Assembly: GCA_001599615.1 (NCBI GenBank)
Contig: BCHJ01000013.1
Coordinates: 558,001 to 622,000, forward strand
Direction of reading: 5' to 3'
From: Thielaviopsis euricoi
Lineage: Eukaryota > Ascomycota > Sordariomycetes > Microascales > Ceratocystidaceae
Length of the DNA stretch: 64,000 nt
Both the position numbers and the translations under genes were made by a program. The notes under the pieces were generated by a model. That model was not told the origin of the DNA, did no database searches, and saw nothing but the letters and a program-made list of their open reading frames with translations. Of the stretch, positions 11,324 through 22,554 are shown piece by piece. The stretch's first letter is position 1. The number at the start of each line of letters is the position of its first letter.

Positions 11324-13328
11324 TCAATCATCAAAGTTAATCAGAAGTGTGTCATCTTTGACATCCTCCCTGTACACTTCCTGGGCTTCCACCTTAATGA
11401 CTTTCTGGAAATCTCCCTTGGCATCCTCATTGCTGTCATGTGTAACATCCAGAGTCACCACTTGGGATGAAAAGATATCATCCTGCACCATCTTGGGGAG
11501 ATACTTCTGCAAGAAATCGGGGACGTGTTGGCTTGTTAATAGAAGGAGCCGAGCCAAGTCAGGGCCAATTTTCTGGTCGCCCGCGCAGAACAGAGATGAA
11601 GCTACTCCATCATGACCGATACGTCCGGTTCGTCCTTTTTCTTGGTTAGAATTTTAAGAGATAGCAACAACTTTTCTGGTACCTGGTACTCACCGATGCG
11701 ATGGACATATTCACGAATGTCACTTTCATAGTGGCGCGGCAGGTCATAGTTGATGACATGACCTACATTCTTGACATCAACGCCACGCCCAGTCAGCGAC
11801 GTTGTAACTAGCACCGGAGCATTTCCCTTGCGGAAAGCCCGGAATGCAAACTCGCGATCAGACTGTTTGCGCTGGGCATGGATCGACACACATGGAACGC
11901 CTACAAGACGCAGAGTCCTTGCCACACCCTCGGCGCGGGCCGCGGTGTTGGTGAAGATGATGGTGCGCACAGCAGGCATAGTCCGCATGAGTTCCATCAG
12001 AGCAGCATCCTTCTTGGTGACATCTACGTAACGGATGTTTTGTTGGATGCTACTGACAGTAGATCCGGACCGGCCAACATAAAAGCGAATGTGGTCAAAG
12101 GAGAGAATTCCCATGGCCAATTCTTCAACGCAGCTGGGGAATGTCGCGGAAAACAACAAACGCTTGGTTCCGCCAGAACACGGACCTGTATTTGTTAGAT
12201 CAGTTTAGTATACCAGATATGATATAGACTTACTGCTAGAGGAGCTAAGAATCAGGTCAATGTCTCTGCGAAAGTCCCGACCTATCAGCTCATCGGCCTC
12301 GTCGATGACAAGGTAACGCAAACGAGAAAAGGTCAGAGCTCCATTGATCCGCAGAAAACTAGCCATTCGACCCGGTGTTCCAATCAGGATCTCACAGCCA
12401 CGTCCAAGGTATTTACCTTGGGCGCCTATATCGACGCCTCCGTACACCACAGCTGGTCGAATGTTGGTTCTGTAGCAGAACTTGCGAGTCTCGTCGAAGA
12501 TTTGGATGGCAAGTTCACGAGTTGGCACAATAATCGTTACCAGAGGCTCAGCAATGACTAGGGATGGGTCATGGGGAGCGGGCCGCTTTGCTGCCAGAAT
12601 GCTGACTTTGCCTAGGAGTTGGTTGATAATGGGGATGAGGAAAGCTGCAGTCTTTCCAGATCCTATACTTTGGTTAGTAGGATGTAACATCCAAGATCCT
12701 GAACCACCTACCAGTTTGAGTCACGGCGAGGATATCCCGATTGTGGTGGATCGCGGGGATGACGCATTTCTGGATAGGTGTAGGTTTCGTGTAACCCATA
12801 AGTTTGATGTTTTCTAACATAACTGGATGAAGACCGGCGGTCTCAAACGAATCGATAGTGTGGATTTTGAGCTTGTCGTCTTTAGCCTGGACGACTTCGA
12901 CTCCCTGGTCCCTAGAATGTTTTAGCACATCACTCTCATTAGATCCATGTGTCTCTTACCAATCGAATTTGTCGCCCTGGGGAGGCATACGGTCCCGAGG
13001 GTGGCCGAACAGCTCAATCTCCATCTCTGGGATCGCTGGAGCCACATCGCCATAAACTCCATCCCACTCATAAACATTACTGGTGAAAGCCCAGTCAATT
13101 CCTTTAGTATTCCGAGATTTGTTGATTTCGGATAGATATCTCTCGGCGGTCCAGGACTTGGGGACGAAGAACTCAGTCTTGAGCTTCGTATTATTGATCT
13201 GTAAGTAAACAACAAGTTAATCATCAACAGAGCAGAGAGCAAATATAAAACCATGAGTTGTAATTACTTACCTTGTGATTGTTGTAGTTAGCTTTGGCGG
13301 TGTTTCTCTTGTAAGGTGAGGTTGACAT
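11324..13328 (-). CDS. Ded1/DDX3/Vasa-like DEAD-box RNA helicase
   Basis: Six predicted exons: 13272-13328, 12960-13198, 12712-12911, 12234-12662, 11694-12185 and 11324-11634, giving 575 residues. All joins have GT donors and AG acceptors and keep the frame. The Q motif is GYTKPTPIQ; motif I (TQTGSGKT, near residues 163-170) is split by an intron. PTRELA, GTPGR, DEAD (near 286-289) and SAT are intact. Motif V reads TGRGVD rather than the usual ARGLD. Motif VI (HRIGRTGR) is rejoined only by removing the last intron. The segment LENIKLMGYTKPTPIQ and the GRSGST stretch after SAT place it nearest Ded1/Vasa. The N-terminus is short and the RGG-rich tails of true Ded1 are absent, so this looks like a divergent paralogue whose specific RNA role cannot be read from sequence. 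It lies downstream of IPI1 on the same strand. Confidence 0.88.
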
Positions 13329-13694
13329 GATGGCCTTTGTTTGGTCGATAGTTTAGGGATGAAAATGATGATATTTTCGAATCAATCAGGTGGAAGAAAA
13401 ATAAATAGGAAGAAGAAAACAAAATAACGAGCAAGTGGATATTTAAAAATACGTGGCGGCGAGGCTCGTAACTTCTCCAACGAATCGCGTATTGCCCACA
13501 TCGGTGATTCTTCAAGAAAAACAAGAAAACCCTAGCCCACAATGTATGTATCATATGAATGGAAGGTACGCACCAAGCCCTAACGCGCCTGCCTACTTCA
13601 GTTTCAGTAGAGCGGTTAAGAGGCGGTCGAGCTAACTTGGTAATCATCGTAGTCGGTGCAACATCAATGCAGAAGTTCATTAACATTATGAAAA
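13329..13694. other. Intergenic between helicase and IPI1
   Basis: This 366-bp gap should hold the helicase promoter and the IPI1 3' end. It contains AT-rich leader-like sequence just before the helicase ATG. No further gene is visible. Confidence 0.6.
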
Positions 13695-14820
13695 CTACCA
13701 CAAGCCGTCTAGTTCCAGGCCTTCGCTTCCTCCTGACATGTCAAAGCCGTTCATGCCATCCTCGATTGATTTGCCGAGATCAGCAGCCGCTCTTCCCGGA
13801 GCACCGCCCTCCTTTTGCGCCATGGTGTTTCCTGCAAATATCAACTCGAAGAACTTCCTTCTAAAGACTCGTTGTCTGGCTTCCCGGTCCGCATACATCT
13901 CGCCGTCCTCGTCTGTCCGTTTGCCAAACACATTGAGATAGGCAAAAGGCTCCGTATGGCGGGGAATGCTATACATTGTGTCCCAGTAGCCATCCTTTTC
14001 GAGCTCCCGCGTCGTCTCCTCGCTCAGCCCGATGTGTATAAACTTGGCCAGTGCCGAGATCTGCTTAGCGTATGAGATGTTGTCCTTGGTCCGCATGGAC
14101 GACCGGCCCTGGGTCCAGCCGCTATTTCCCACTGTTGACCATCCCATGATGGCACAGAAGCTGTTGAGCGTCTTGACCCAGCCGCCAGGGCAGCAGACCA
14201 CCTCGTCGGCAGCGATTTCCAGCAGCCATGTGAGAATATCGAGGGCGTCGTTGCTAACTTTGGCGGAAACATGGGTCATACCGGCGCGCACAAACATGAT
14301 TGTTTTCTCGGCGTGGTTGCGCACGTCGGCGGCAGGAAGGCAGCGCAGCACTTTGATCAGCTGGGTGCGCACGCCAGCTGAGAGATCGGACACGAGCGGT
14401 AGGATTTTCATCAGCAGCGCATATGTGCCGATGGGGTTGTTCGGTGGGTTGGCCGAGAGCTGGGTCGTGAGATAAGACAGGGCTTCCTTGCGCTGCTTTT
14501 CGGATTTCGACGTCGTGGCGAGGGAAACTTGATGTTTGAACTGCTTGATAAAGTCGGGCGCAACTTCAGAGAGGGACTGGTGGCCCATGACAATAGCTGT
14601 GTTTTGTGTCAGCATGCGCGATGGCTTGGGTGAGATCTCGACTTACACTTGGACTTGAAACCAGTGTCGGTGAAGTTGGAGGCCTTGGCCTTGGCCTTGC
14701 CGACCTTCAGCTTGGCTTTCTACATCGTAGGTCAGTTAGTGAAGCTCCAGTTGCAGAATGCGCCAGACTTACCTGAAAGTCCTTGGCCTTTTCTCTCTTT
14801 TTCTTTGCGCTGGAACCCAT
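13695..14820 (-). CDS. IPI1: Pre-rRNA processing protein Ipi1 (Rix1 complex)
   Basis: Three exons, 14773-14820, 14647-14719 and 13695-14596, encode about 340 residues, close to the yeast protein (334). The start MGSSAKKKREKAKDFQ, followed by KLKVGKAKAKASNFTDTGFK, is the hallmark N-terminus of the Ipi1/TEX10 family. The rest is helical-repeat-like sequence (PNNPIGTYALLMKILPLVSD, and DALDILTWLLEIAADEV) as in ARM-type scaffolds. In yeast Ipi1 works with Rix1 and Ipi3 in ITS2 processing and maturation of the 60S subunit in the nucleus. Both introns have GTAAGT-like donors. The gene diverges from the roadblock light-chain gene across 436 bp. Confidence 0.93.
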
Positions 14821-15256
14821 TGTTGCGTTTGAGGTAGTAACCTGGCAATAGTCTTAGGTGTATATCTCTAGCGAGTTCAAAAACAGAAACAGAATGAAGT
14901 ATATATAAGCGCTGTCGCAAAACTCGTCGCAATCTGGGCGCAGTACTGCTATATTTCCATACGCTTGAAGAAAATATTGGCGGTATGTAGCGGCAGAAAT
15001 TGATAACGCCACACTTTATCAGGACTTTTAGTGTTGCCACAATTGACGATGAGCTATGCGCCACACGCTCCCCTTTGCGTCACCAGGAATTGAAGTCGAG
15101 CTTTCAGAACAAGGACCAGCAGCTTTAAATTAATTGCCTTTGGCCGGAGAATCTTATCGGGTACCAGCCAGCTGGACGAAGTCGTTGTTTTTTTGTCATT
15201 CGCCGGCGCATCTTATCTGCGACATCAATCGATTATCTCTACAGCCCGACACCACC
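14821..15256. promoter_or_regulatory. Shared divergent promoter region IPI1 / roadblock gene
   Basis: A 436-bp gap between two genes transcribed away from each other, so it must contain both promoters. No specific factor site could be assigned. Confidence 0.55.
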
Positions 15257-15966
15257 ATGTCTGAACCAGCTCAGGTACCAAAGAACTCCTCCGACTGCAT
15301 CACATGTCTTTTTTTTCTGCTTGAAATCTATGCAAAGTCCCCTCATATGCAGTCAGCCCTTGCTGGCTGGTAAACAATGGCATTTGTTTGACTAACACCC
15401 AGCGCCTTATTTTCGCACAAGCAGCAAACGACAAACAACCACGATGCGCTGGAAGAAGCGCTCGCGCGCCTCTCTAAGAAGCCCGGTGTCAAGGCCACGA
15501 TTGTCCTGGACCGCACGAATGGCGCCGTCATGAAGGCTAGTGGGAACATTGCGTCGCTGAGACCAGTCAAGGTGCGCAAAGAGCCGCGGCCAGCGTCGCC
15601 GACGACTCCGACGCCTGTGTCGGATAAGTTTTCGATCCCGAGCGCCCACGAAATCGAGATGAAGAGTGCTGAGGACTATGCGGCTCTGGTGTGGGCGTTT
15701 GTCAAGACGGCTGGTGCCCTGGTTGATGATTTGGAGGCTGATGTAAGTTTTTTTGTTGGGGTTTCTTGCTTATTGAGTGTGAGGGAACTCGACGTGTGCT
15801 ACGGCGATGTGATGAGTGCAATACGAGCTGTGTGTTATATGGCAATGCTAACATGTTGGTGCTACAGGATGAGATGAAGCTTCTTCGGCTGCGCACGAAA
15901 AGACAAGAGCTGGTTATTGTCCCTGACGCCAAGTACCTCTTGATTCTGATCCATGATACCCCCTAA
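15257..15966 (+). CDS. Roadblock/LC7 dynein light chain
   Basis: Exons 15257-15274, about 15425-15742 and 15868-15966 give about 144 residues. The first exon encodes only MSEPAQ. Two acceptors three bases apart (after 15421 or 15424) would differ by one Gln. The body shows the roadblock pattern: an N-terminal helix (ALEEALARLSKKPGVKATIV), the strand-turn DRTNGAVMKASG, a Pro/Thr-rich insert (PRPASPTTPTPVSD) typical of fungal members, and the closing ELVIVPDAKYLLILIHD. The family binds dynein intermediate chain and helps assemble cytoplasmic dynein for nuclear and vesicle transport. The last intron has a clear GTAAGT donor and CTACAG acceptor. Confidence 0.9.
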
Positions 15967-16738
15967 GCGAAGACGCCTTGCCCGCCATGCCGACGGGCAT
16001 CGTCGACCTTAATGACCTTCTTTTTGTTTTGATTTTCTACGTTTCCCCCCCGCTGTCGCGTCGGCGTGCGTATCTCTCTGGCAGTCATGGGGCTTGTTGG
16101 CTATCATTGGTCTGCAAGAAGAGCTGATCAAACAGAGCTGTTTAAGCGTAGGGCCCACGCGGCCAGCTTGCTTTTGTCTGCTCTGATTCAGACTGATGCT
16201 ACTTCAGACTAAGCCTTATCAATGCGAGTCAGTGTGAAGGCGGCGTTTCACTCGCAAGGCTTCGCTGGCCTCTTATTTCCTTTGTGTTTAATATAGAAAG
16301 CGGTGGAGCGGAGCTGGCCACGTAGCAGTCGGTGATGCTGCAGCGGCTGATGATGAATGTTATGATGATAATGTTGAATATTGGGCACGACATATAGCAA
16401 ATTTAAGCTTGATACTATCAGTGCTGTTGTAAACGATACGCCCGATGCCTATTCAGTAGGATAGTAGTATCACTGCTACGGTGGGGAGAGGGCGCTTGAT
16501 GAACATTCATTTTGCCGGTACACTTCTCTGAAGGCATGCTCAGACTCTGTGGCATTTATCTGTGATTAGATGTTTGAGCCAAGGACAATATATGTAAGCA
16601 CTTAGTGATTACGCACAGATGGCTCATTAGATAGCCTGTGACCTGGCGCAAAGATGTGAAGCCGTGCGAGCGATCACCAAAAGGCGGATCTCTTAGGGTA
16701 TTTCTATTCATGTAAGAAGGTAGCATTCAACAATAAAA

Positions 16739-16830
16739 GCCATAATAGTTTAGTGGTTAGAATGCGCCGTTGTGGTTTCTTACGAGATCTCAAATCCGAC
16801 GCGACCCATGTTCGATTCATGGTTATGGCA
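16739..16830 (+). tRNA. tRNA-His: tRNA-His (GTG anticodon), intron-containing
   Basis: The acceptor stem GCCATAA pairs fully with TTATGGC, followed by discriminator A at 16830. The D-arm carries TAGTGGTTAG (A box). The T-arm is CCATG-TTCGATT-CATGG (B box). Anticodon GTG is at 16772-16774 in the loop TTGTGG. About 20 bases at roughly 16776-16796 must be an intron, at the usual place one base after the anticodon. The anticodon stem CGCCG/CGACG then has one central C-A mismatch. A T-run at 16835-16840 follows as a Pol III terminator. The GCC...GGCA acceptor and GTG anticodon match eukaryotic tRNA-His, which receives an extra G at its 5' end after transcription. Confidence 0.87.
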
Positions 16831-16834
16831 CATT

Positions 16835-16840
16835 TATTTT
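16835..16840 (+). terminator. Pol III T-run terminator of tRNA-His
   Basis: A run of T directly after the tRNA 3' end, interrupted early by a single A, is the standard RNA polymerase III stop signal. Confidence 0.6.
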
Positions 16841-16860
16841 TTCTGCATGCCGGATTACGA

Positions 16861-16887
16861 TTTTTTTTTTTATAAAAAAAAAAAAAA
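16861..16887. repeat. T11-AT-A14 palindrome
   Basis: A T-run followed by TA and an A-run, self-complementary; second of three similar elements in the window. Confidence 0.8.
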
Positions 16888-17345
16888 CCTGTGAATATCC
16901 ATCATACACTCATCAGCCAGTAAACCATACAATTGTTTCTCTATGCTCCGATTCGACATATCCTCGCGCGCGCGCAACTCGATCAATCACACCCCCATTG
17001 GGATGTTTAAAGCGTCAGAAATATGGACGGCATAAAGAACAAGACAAACTTGGCACAAACTTTCTTTTTGGGAAAACAGCAAACAGGCAAGTAAAGCCCA
17101 GTTAGCTTACAGGCGGCACGGCACATTGTCATGGATGTCTATTTTGGTGAGAGTTATGCGGCCGTGCTTTTATGAATTTGGCCTAATGGAGACGGGATGG
17201 ATGAATATGCACTGTTCAAAGCTCTTTTATTCATTTATTTCAGAAATGTTTTAGGGGAGAGAAGAGCAAAACGAAGGCTATTTTGTGTGTGTGTGGAGTA
17301 CGGGAGGTGGGTGGTCGGATACATATTCAAAGTATAACTGCCAAT

Positions 17346-17579
17346 ACATGGCAGTAAATGACGTTCTGGACATACTATGGTAGGTCGTGTAAAGTTTGTT
17401 AGCTTACCGCGCACGGCTTACCAGATTTCAAAGTATAGCTTTTGGCAACACAATGTACTTTACATTGCAAAGCTAAAATCTATACATTTGGGCTTGGTAA
17501 GCCGTGCGAGGTTAATATACAAACTTTATGCGATGGACCTTGTATACTCGGAAGCGCTGTTGCTATGTCGGGGATATTT
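17346..17579. repeat. Long imperfect palindrome (about 230 bp hairpin)
   Basis: The two halves are imperfect inverted copies centred near 17459 (CAATGTA/TACATTG). Matching blocks from the centre outward are: GTATAGCTTTTGGC against the complement of a block containing AGCTAAAATCTATAC; CGCACGGCTTACCA at 17410-17423 against TGGTAAGCCGTGCG at 17496-17509 (perfect, 14 bp); TAAAGTTTGT at 17390-17399 against ACAAACTTTA; and looser similarity out to ACATGGCA/TGCTATGT. Overall arm identity is roughly three quarters by eye, with small indels. It could be a foldback transposon remnant (MITE) or a locus transcribed into a hairpin RNA. No terminal duplication was identified. Confidence 0.75.
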
Positions 17580-19895
17580 CTGTGACGGCTAATGCGTTTT
17601 GCCATATAGAACAAAGAGAATAAGAAAAAAAAATTGAACGGGAGAGGAGAAACATTTGGAAACGTGAATTGTGGCAGCTTAGATATGTGCACGACACCAA
17701 GCCAGAACATGCAAACCGCGTAATCGGAGGATTCTGATCGGTAACAGACTTGGTAAGACCTTTTGTGGCCTATTGGAGAGTTCTTTGAGCAGATTAGGAA
17801 TCAAGACAATATCGCAGCTACTGTGAGTTCTACTGACTCTACCGTACTGTATGTGGCACAGATTGGTTGGTCTGAGTGCTACAGCGAGCTTGCTCGAAAC
17901 AAGAGCGGGGTGAGCTCTGTCTGTAAGGGGGGGCTGCAGCGGAGGCACATCTCGTGATTGGGGCTGAAATCTCCATCACGGTGGAATTTCTTTTCAGGGC
18001 TCTCGGGTTGCCGATGTAACAGCAAGAGAGAAAAGAGAGGAGGGACTTATAGGAAACGAGAAATAGTAGATGGGTTAAGTGATTCGCCGTGTATTAGAAC
18101 GGAATGACACGTGCCAATGGATGGTGCGCACACTATTTCTCGGCCAGACAAATATAAGTAAAGTAGTGGTTGTTTGTGATCTGCATATTCGTTTGCTGGA
18201 GCCAATATTTTGTCTATTCTTTTGTTGTGTTTGGTCGTCCTGGGCATTGACTGAAAGAAGCAGGCCTTGTCGAGCTGAGCAAAGCTGAGCATGATTAAAA
18301 CACAAGTAGTATTTATGGAGGGGACAAGTTGGATTGAACTGGGTGGTACAGGTTGTGTATCATTCTCCGGTCTGTCCCTTGCATCCAACTGCCTTTTCAA
18401 TCAAAATGGAATCGAGACGGGCCGCTTGAATGGGGATTTCATTTCCGCCTGTGGAGGATTCAAGACATGGATTTTTCTTTGTCCAACAAGAGGGTGAACT
18501 TGTTTGAAAAAAAAAAAAAATAAGAAAAATAAACAAAGCTCAAACTAATGACCGACTCAGGGTCCCGCCCGGATACATACGCTTCCGTTACTCATAATTA
18601 GTGTCTGTCTGTCTTTGAGTCCCCCTTCGATGTAACAATAGAAAAGCCGCTTTCTTAGAGCTGTAATGTAATACCGCTTTTCTCGGCTTTTTGCCTTGAC
18701 AAAAAAAGAAAAACGCAGTGACCCAATTTAACGCCAGTGTTACGATGTGTGTGTTTATTCTTATCTTCTACTCTTGTATCGCCGTTAACCCTTTGTCCTA
18801 TGGTGGAAAACGAACAAGCCAGCAGGTGGGAGTCAGTAGACAGCTTCGTGCTACTGAAGCGAAAGCGCTGAAGGAGATCCTTAGGGCGGCTTAGGGCGTC
18901 CGGAGAATTTCTTTTCTTTTTCTTGTCTTTTTTATGCTTCTTTATTTGCTGCAGGGACAAGCCGATGATATACACAGGCATCTTCTATCAGTGTCTACCT
19001 TTTTTTTTTTTTGTATAGAAAAAATAAGAAAGAAATAGGACATACAAAACCCGGCGGAAGAAACCACCACGCTTTATGCCAAGTCGAGTGCATCGTATCA
19101 CTCAAGTACATACGCTGTTTCGTTTTCGAGTTGGCACAGCAGGGCCGTCCACGTAGTACTGGTACTACTACTAATACTTTGTACTCGTCTATTTGTAAAT
19201 AAAGGTGATTTGGGAAGTCTTGTCATGAGAAAGAAATAAATAAATAAATAAAGAAAAAGGCCTCAATGTAACTCTCATCCAGCACTAGTTAAAAATAGAC
19301 CTTGATAGTAGAAATCAACTGTAATTAAAGGCACGAGTCCAGTCCTCAATAGCTGGGCGTCAAACCCCCCCGATGGAAACCCTAAAATTCCGGGTCGGTG
19401 AATGCCGAGTCGCCTGTCCCTCTACCGACTTTTCATTTCCTTTCTACTTTCCCTATGTTCCCTGTATCTACACTAGTCAGAACAAGTCTGTGGTCTGTCC
19501 CTGTGCCTCCCTATTCTAACCCATTCCACAAAGCTAAAAAGCTATGGGATATATGCTGTGGTTCCATGTTTGAGAGTCCGCTGCCTTGTCTTTTGGACCC
19601 AGAGTTTGGCAGATTTCAGCTTGGGAGCCCCCCGCTGTAGTACCGCATCGACGTTGTCTCTCTTACCGCATATTTGGCACTAAAACTGCGTGCGGTACGT
19701 GCTGTATCGTCGCAAGGCTTGCTTGCGTGTTCTGTCTGTTTGAGAAGTCGCAGCGTGCATTTAGTGCATAAACTCTGCCAACTAGCTGCATTTTGTCAAA
19801 ACCCAGTCCCAGCCTCCTTGTATACTTGGTATTGAGTAAGCCTTGTATGCTTGGTGTGGTGTAAGCCTTTTAATGCGTCTTTTTAGCTTATTCTA

Positions 19896-19917
19896 TTTTT
19901 TTTTAAAAAAAAAAAAA
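19896..19917. repeat. T9A13 palindrome
   Basis: Third T-run/A-run palindrome, in the gene-free region right of the tRNA. Confidence 0.8.
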
Positions 19918-20413
19918 TCTCGGATTCTGTATGGCTTTGAGAGAAAGTAAAAGGTATTGGATGCTTGGACCAAGAAAAGAATAGAAATGAAAGTAAAATG
20001 TGATGACTTACACCTTTGTTAGGGTTAGACATGGGTCTGCCCCCATACTAAGCAATTAAGCTCAACGCTAATGCTTCACATGTTCTTTTCGAGAAGCCCG
20101 CTGCTTCAGGCGAAAGTGACCAACAAATCACTAATAAAGGGTACCTTGAGAGTGAATGATCGCCCGGCAGCTTATCTGCGCCTTGAATGAGGATCAACTC
20201 AACTGCATCACGTCACAGCACATAACAGCACATGCCATACGGTGCGAGTAACACTCAGCCTAGCATTGTTTTTGAAAGAGAGACCTCGGCATGTTTTTCC
20301 CTTGCGCCGATGGTTTCTTTGCTTATTTTGTGCTCAGAAAACCAACCTGGCAGTACTTGTCTTGCTGTCAAACGCTGACACTGAGATCCCCCGTTCACTT
20401 TAATTTGGCTGGT

Positions 20414-20498
20414 TCCTGTTCCTGTTCCTGTTCATGTCCACCATCCTGTTCTCGTCCTGTTCTCGTCCTGTTCTTCGTCCTGTTCTCGTCCTGTGTGT
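20414..20498 (+). repeat. CCTGTT / TCGTCCTGTTC minisatellite
   Basis: Three CCTGTT units are followed by about four copies of an 11-bp unit (CTCGTCCTGTT) with small variants. Confidence 0.8.
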
Positions 20499-22554
20499 GT
20501 CTTCTCTCTCACAAACAGTTTCTTGATAGGAGAAAGTCCGTGTTTGTTTGTTTGCCTTTAACAACCGAGAACAAAAAACGGTAGCAAAAAGGCACACAAA
20601 AAACCTGCCCAGGGACCAGAAATGGATCCTCAAGGAGCGCCTAAAACTCGCTGACGACTAGCAAAAGGCTTGTAGACTGTTTCACATCTGTGCTGCTGCT
20701 GTTGGGGTTGGGGTTAGATGGGCCTGTCTGCTTCTGGGGGTTCTTTGTTCCTGTTTGTTCCTGAGCTGGCTTGATAGGAAAATGTCTTTCATCTTCCAAG
20801 GCCTACTCTACTGCAAAAGAAAATACTGTAGACACGAGATTCACTTATATGTTCTCATTTATATTCGTAAAAAATTTGTTTCCAAGTAAATCGTAGTAGC
20901 TCAAAAAAAAAAGCCACAGAGACGACAGGCGGCTGTTTCGTTTCTTCTCAAATATGCCCTGGATTAGCCAATGATTTACACCCGACCAGAAGCACGCACG
21001 CGTGCTCTAATGAACAAAGAGGCCGGGAGAGGTTCGTGAGCTTGAAAGAAATACAGGCCGGTCGAGCAAAATATAACAGGAAGGGAAAAAGATGTGCGAC
21101 TTTTTGCATACAGAGCATGAGGAAACGAGGACGAGTCTGTGCGAGAGAGAGAGATGGGGAACTACAGGACAAAAAGACGAGATGATGGGTAGAGCAGGGC
21201 AGGTAGAGGAAGCGAAGTATAGCTTGTTAAGATTGTTGTTTAATGAAGATGAAGCAAAGTTTGCTTTAGGAACCCAAAGACTTCGGAAGCATTGGAAGGC
21301 TTTGAGGTAAAAAGACTCGACTGTGCAGTAGACCAAGGATATTTCTTTCTTTTTTAAAAAGAGGAAATAAGTTGGCTGCAGGTTGTACATGTTGTGCTTT
21401 GTGTTTCTTGTTGCAGTGATACACGAGTACTTTTTATTTTCTTTTTTATTTTCCTTCTATTTTATACTCTTTCTAGACCAAGTCGTGCCGCAGACTTACA
21501 GCAAAACAGCAAACAAAGACAAGTTAGACCAAGGAAAAGAAAAAAAGAAAAAAAAGAAAAAAAGAAAAACTAAAGCTTTGACTCTTCCCATGGCTCTTTT
21601 TCTTTCCTTTTTCCCTTGCCCAAACTTCTTCAACTTTCGCCAGGGCTAGTGATCCTTTTTTTGTTTGCTGTATTATATTATTTTTTTTATTCAATTTTAT
21701 TTTATTCTTTTTTTTTCTGGCCCTTGATACGGCATTTCTCTACACTCTTAAAACAGCTTTACATCACCGGTACTTTATTTTCTTTCTTTTTCTTTTCTAC
21801 TTGGCTTTTTTCTGTTCTTTGTTCTGTTCTCGATTCCTTTCTTGCTCTTTCTCTTCTTTACAACTCAAGTTCAGTTCATCTGTTCCCATCTTCTCGACTT
21901 AGAAGGTGTTAGCACATCCTCCATCCTCTACTGCTCTTATATTAGCTTTCTATTTTATTTTTTATTTTTCACTCTTATTTTTTTGCTACCTGTGTGTTCA
22001 CTGCTACGCTGCCTTGGACCACCATCGTGTATTTATATCTGCAACTGCTACCACTACTCTTACAATACACTTGATATTGCCTCGAGCACGGAAGAAGCTA
22101 TAGCCAGTCTTTATTTCTGTAACAACACAGACTTTCAGGTCATTCCTGGCCCTTTGCGACACGCCTAGAATTTCCCGCTGTGTACAAATTACTTTACTCC
22201 CGTGCAGTAGACGCAACAGAGCACAGAGAAGAGTCCAAGCTTGCTCGTCAAGTCCAACTCTATTTCTATACTGCTGTGCGGCCATTCTTTGGTCACTCTT
22301 GTCCGGCGCTTTTTGGATTCTTGTTTGAAGTTGAAAAAATCCCCTCGCTTGGCTTATAATGCTCCCATCCCAAAAGCGGGCTTGATTTGTCTGCTTTTTC
22401 TTGTGCCTGTCTATTATTGGACGCACGTCTTCTATATTGTGCTTTGGAGAGTGCCGTTTCTGGCTTATATCTCTAGAGCCCTTTGCGTTTCTCTTTCAAT
22501 TTACTTTCTTTCATTGTCACTCAACTATAACCACAAACTCCTACTTTGTCCACT

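Larger units (their letters stand above)
15967..22554. other. Gene-poor 6.6-kb intergenic region
   Basis: Apart from the tRNA-His and the long palindrome listed separately, I see no gene. The right third (about 21,380-22,554) is strongly pyrimidine-rich and probably represents the promoter and long 5' leader of the large protein starting at 22,555. Short frames present follow T-rich composition. Confidence 0.55.
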
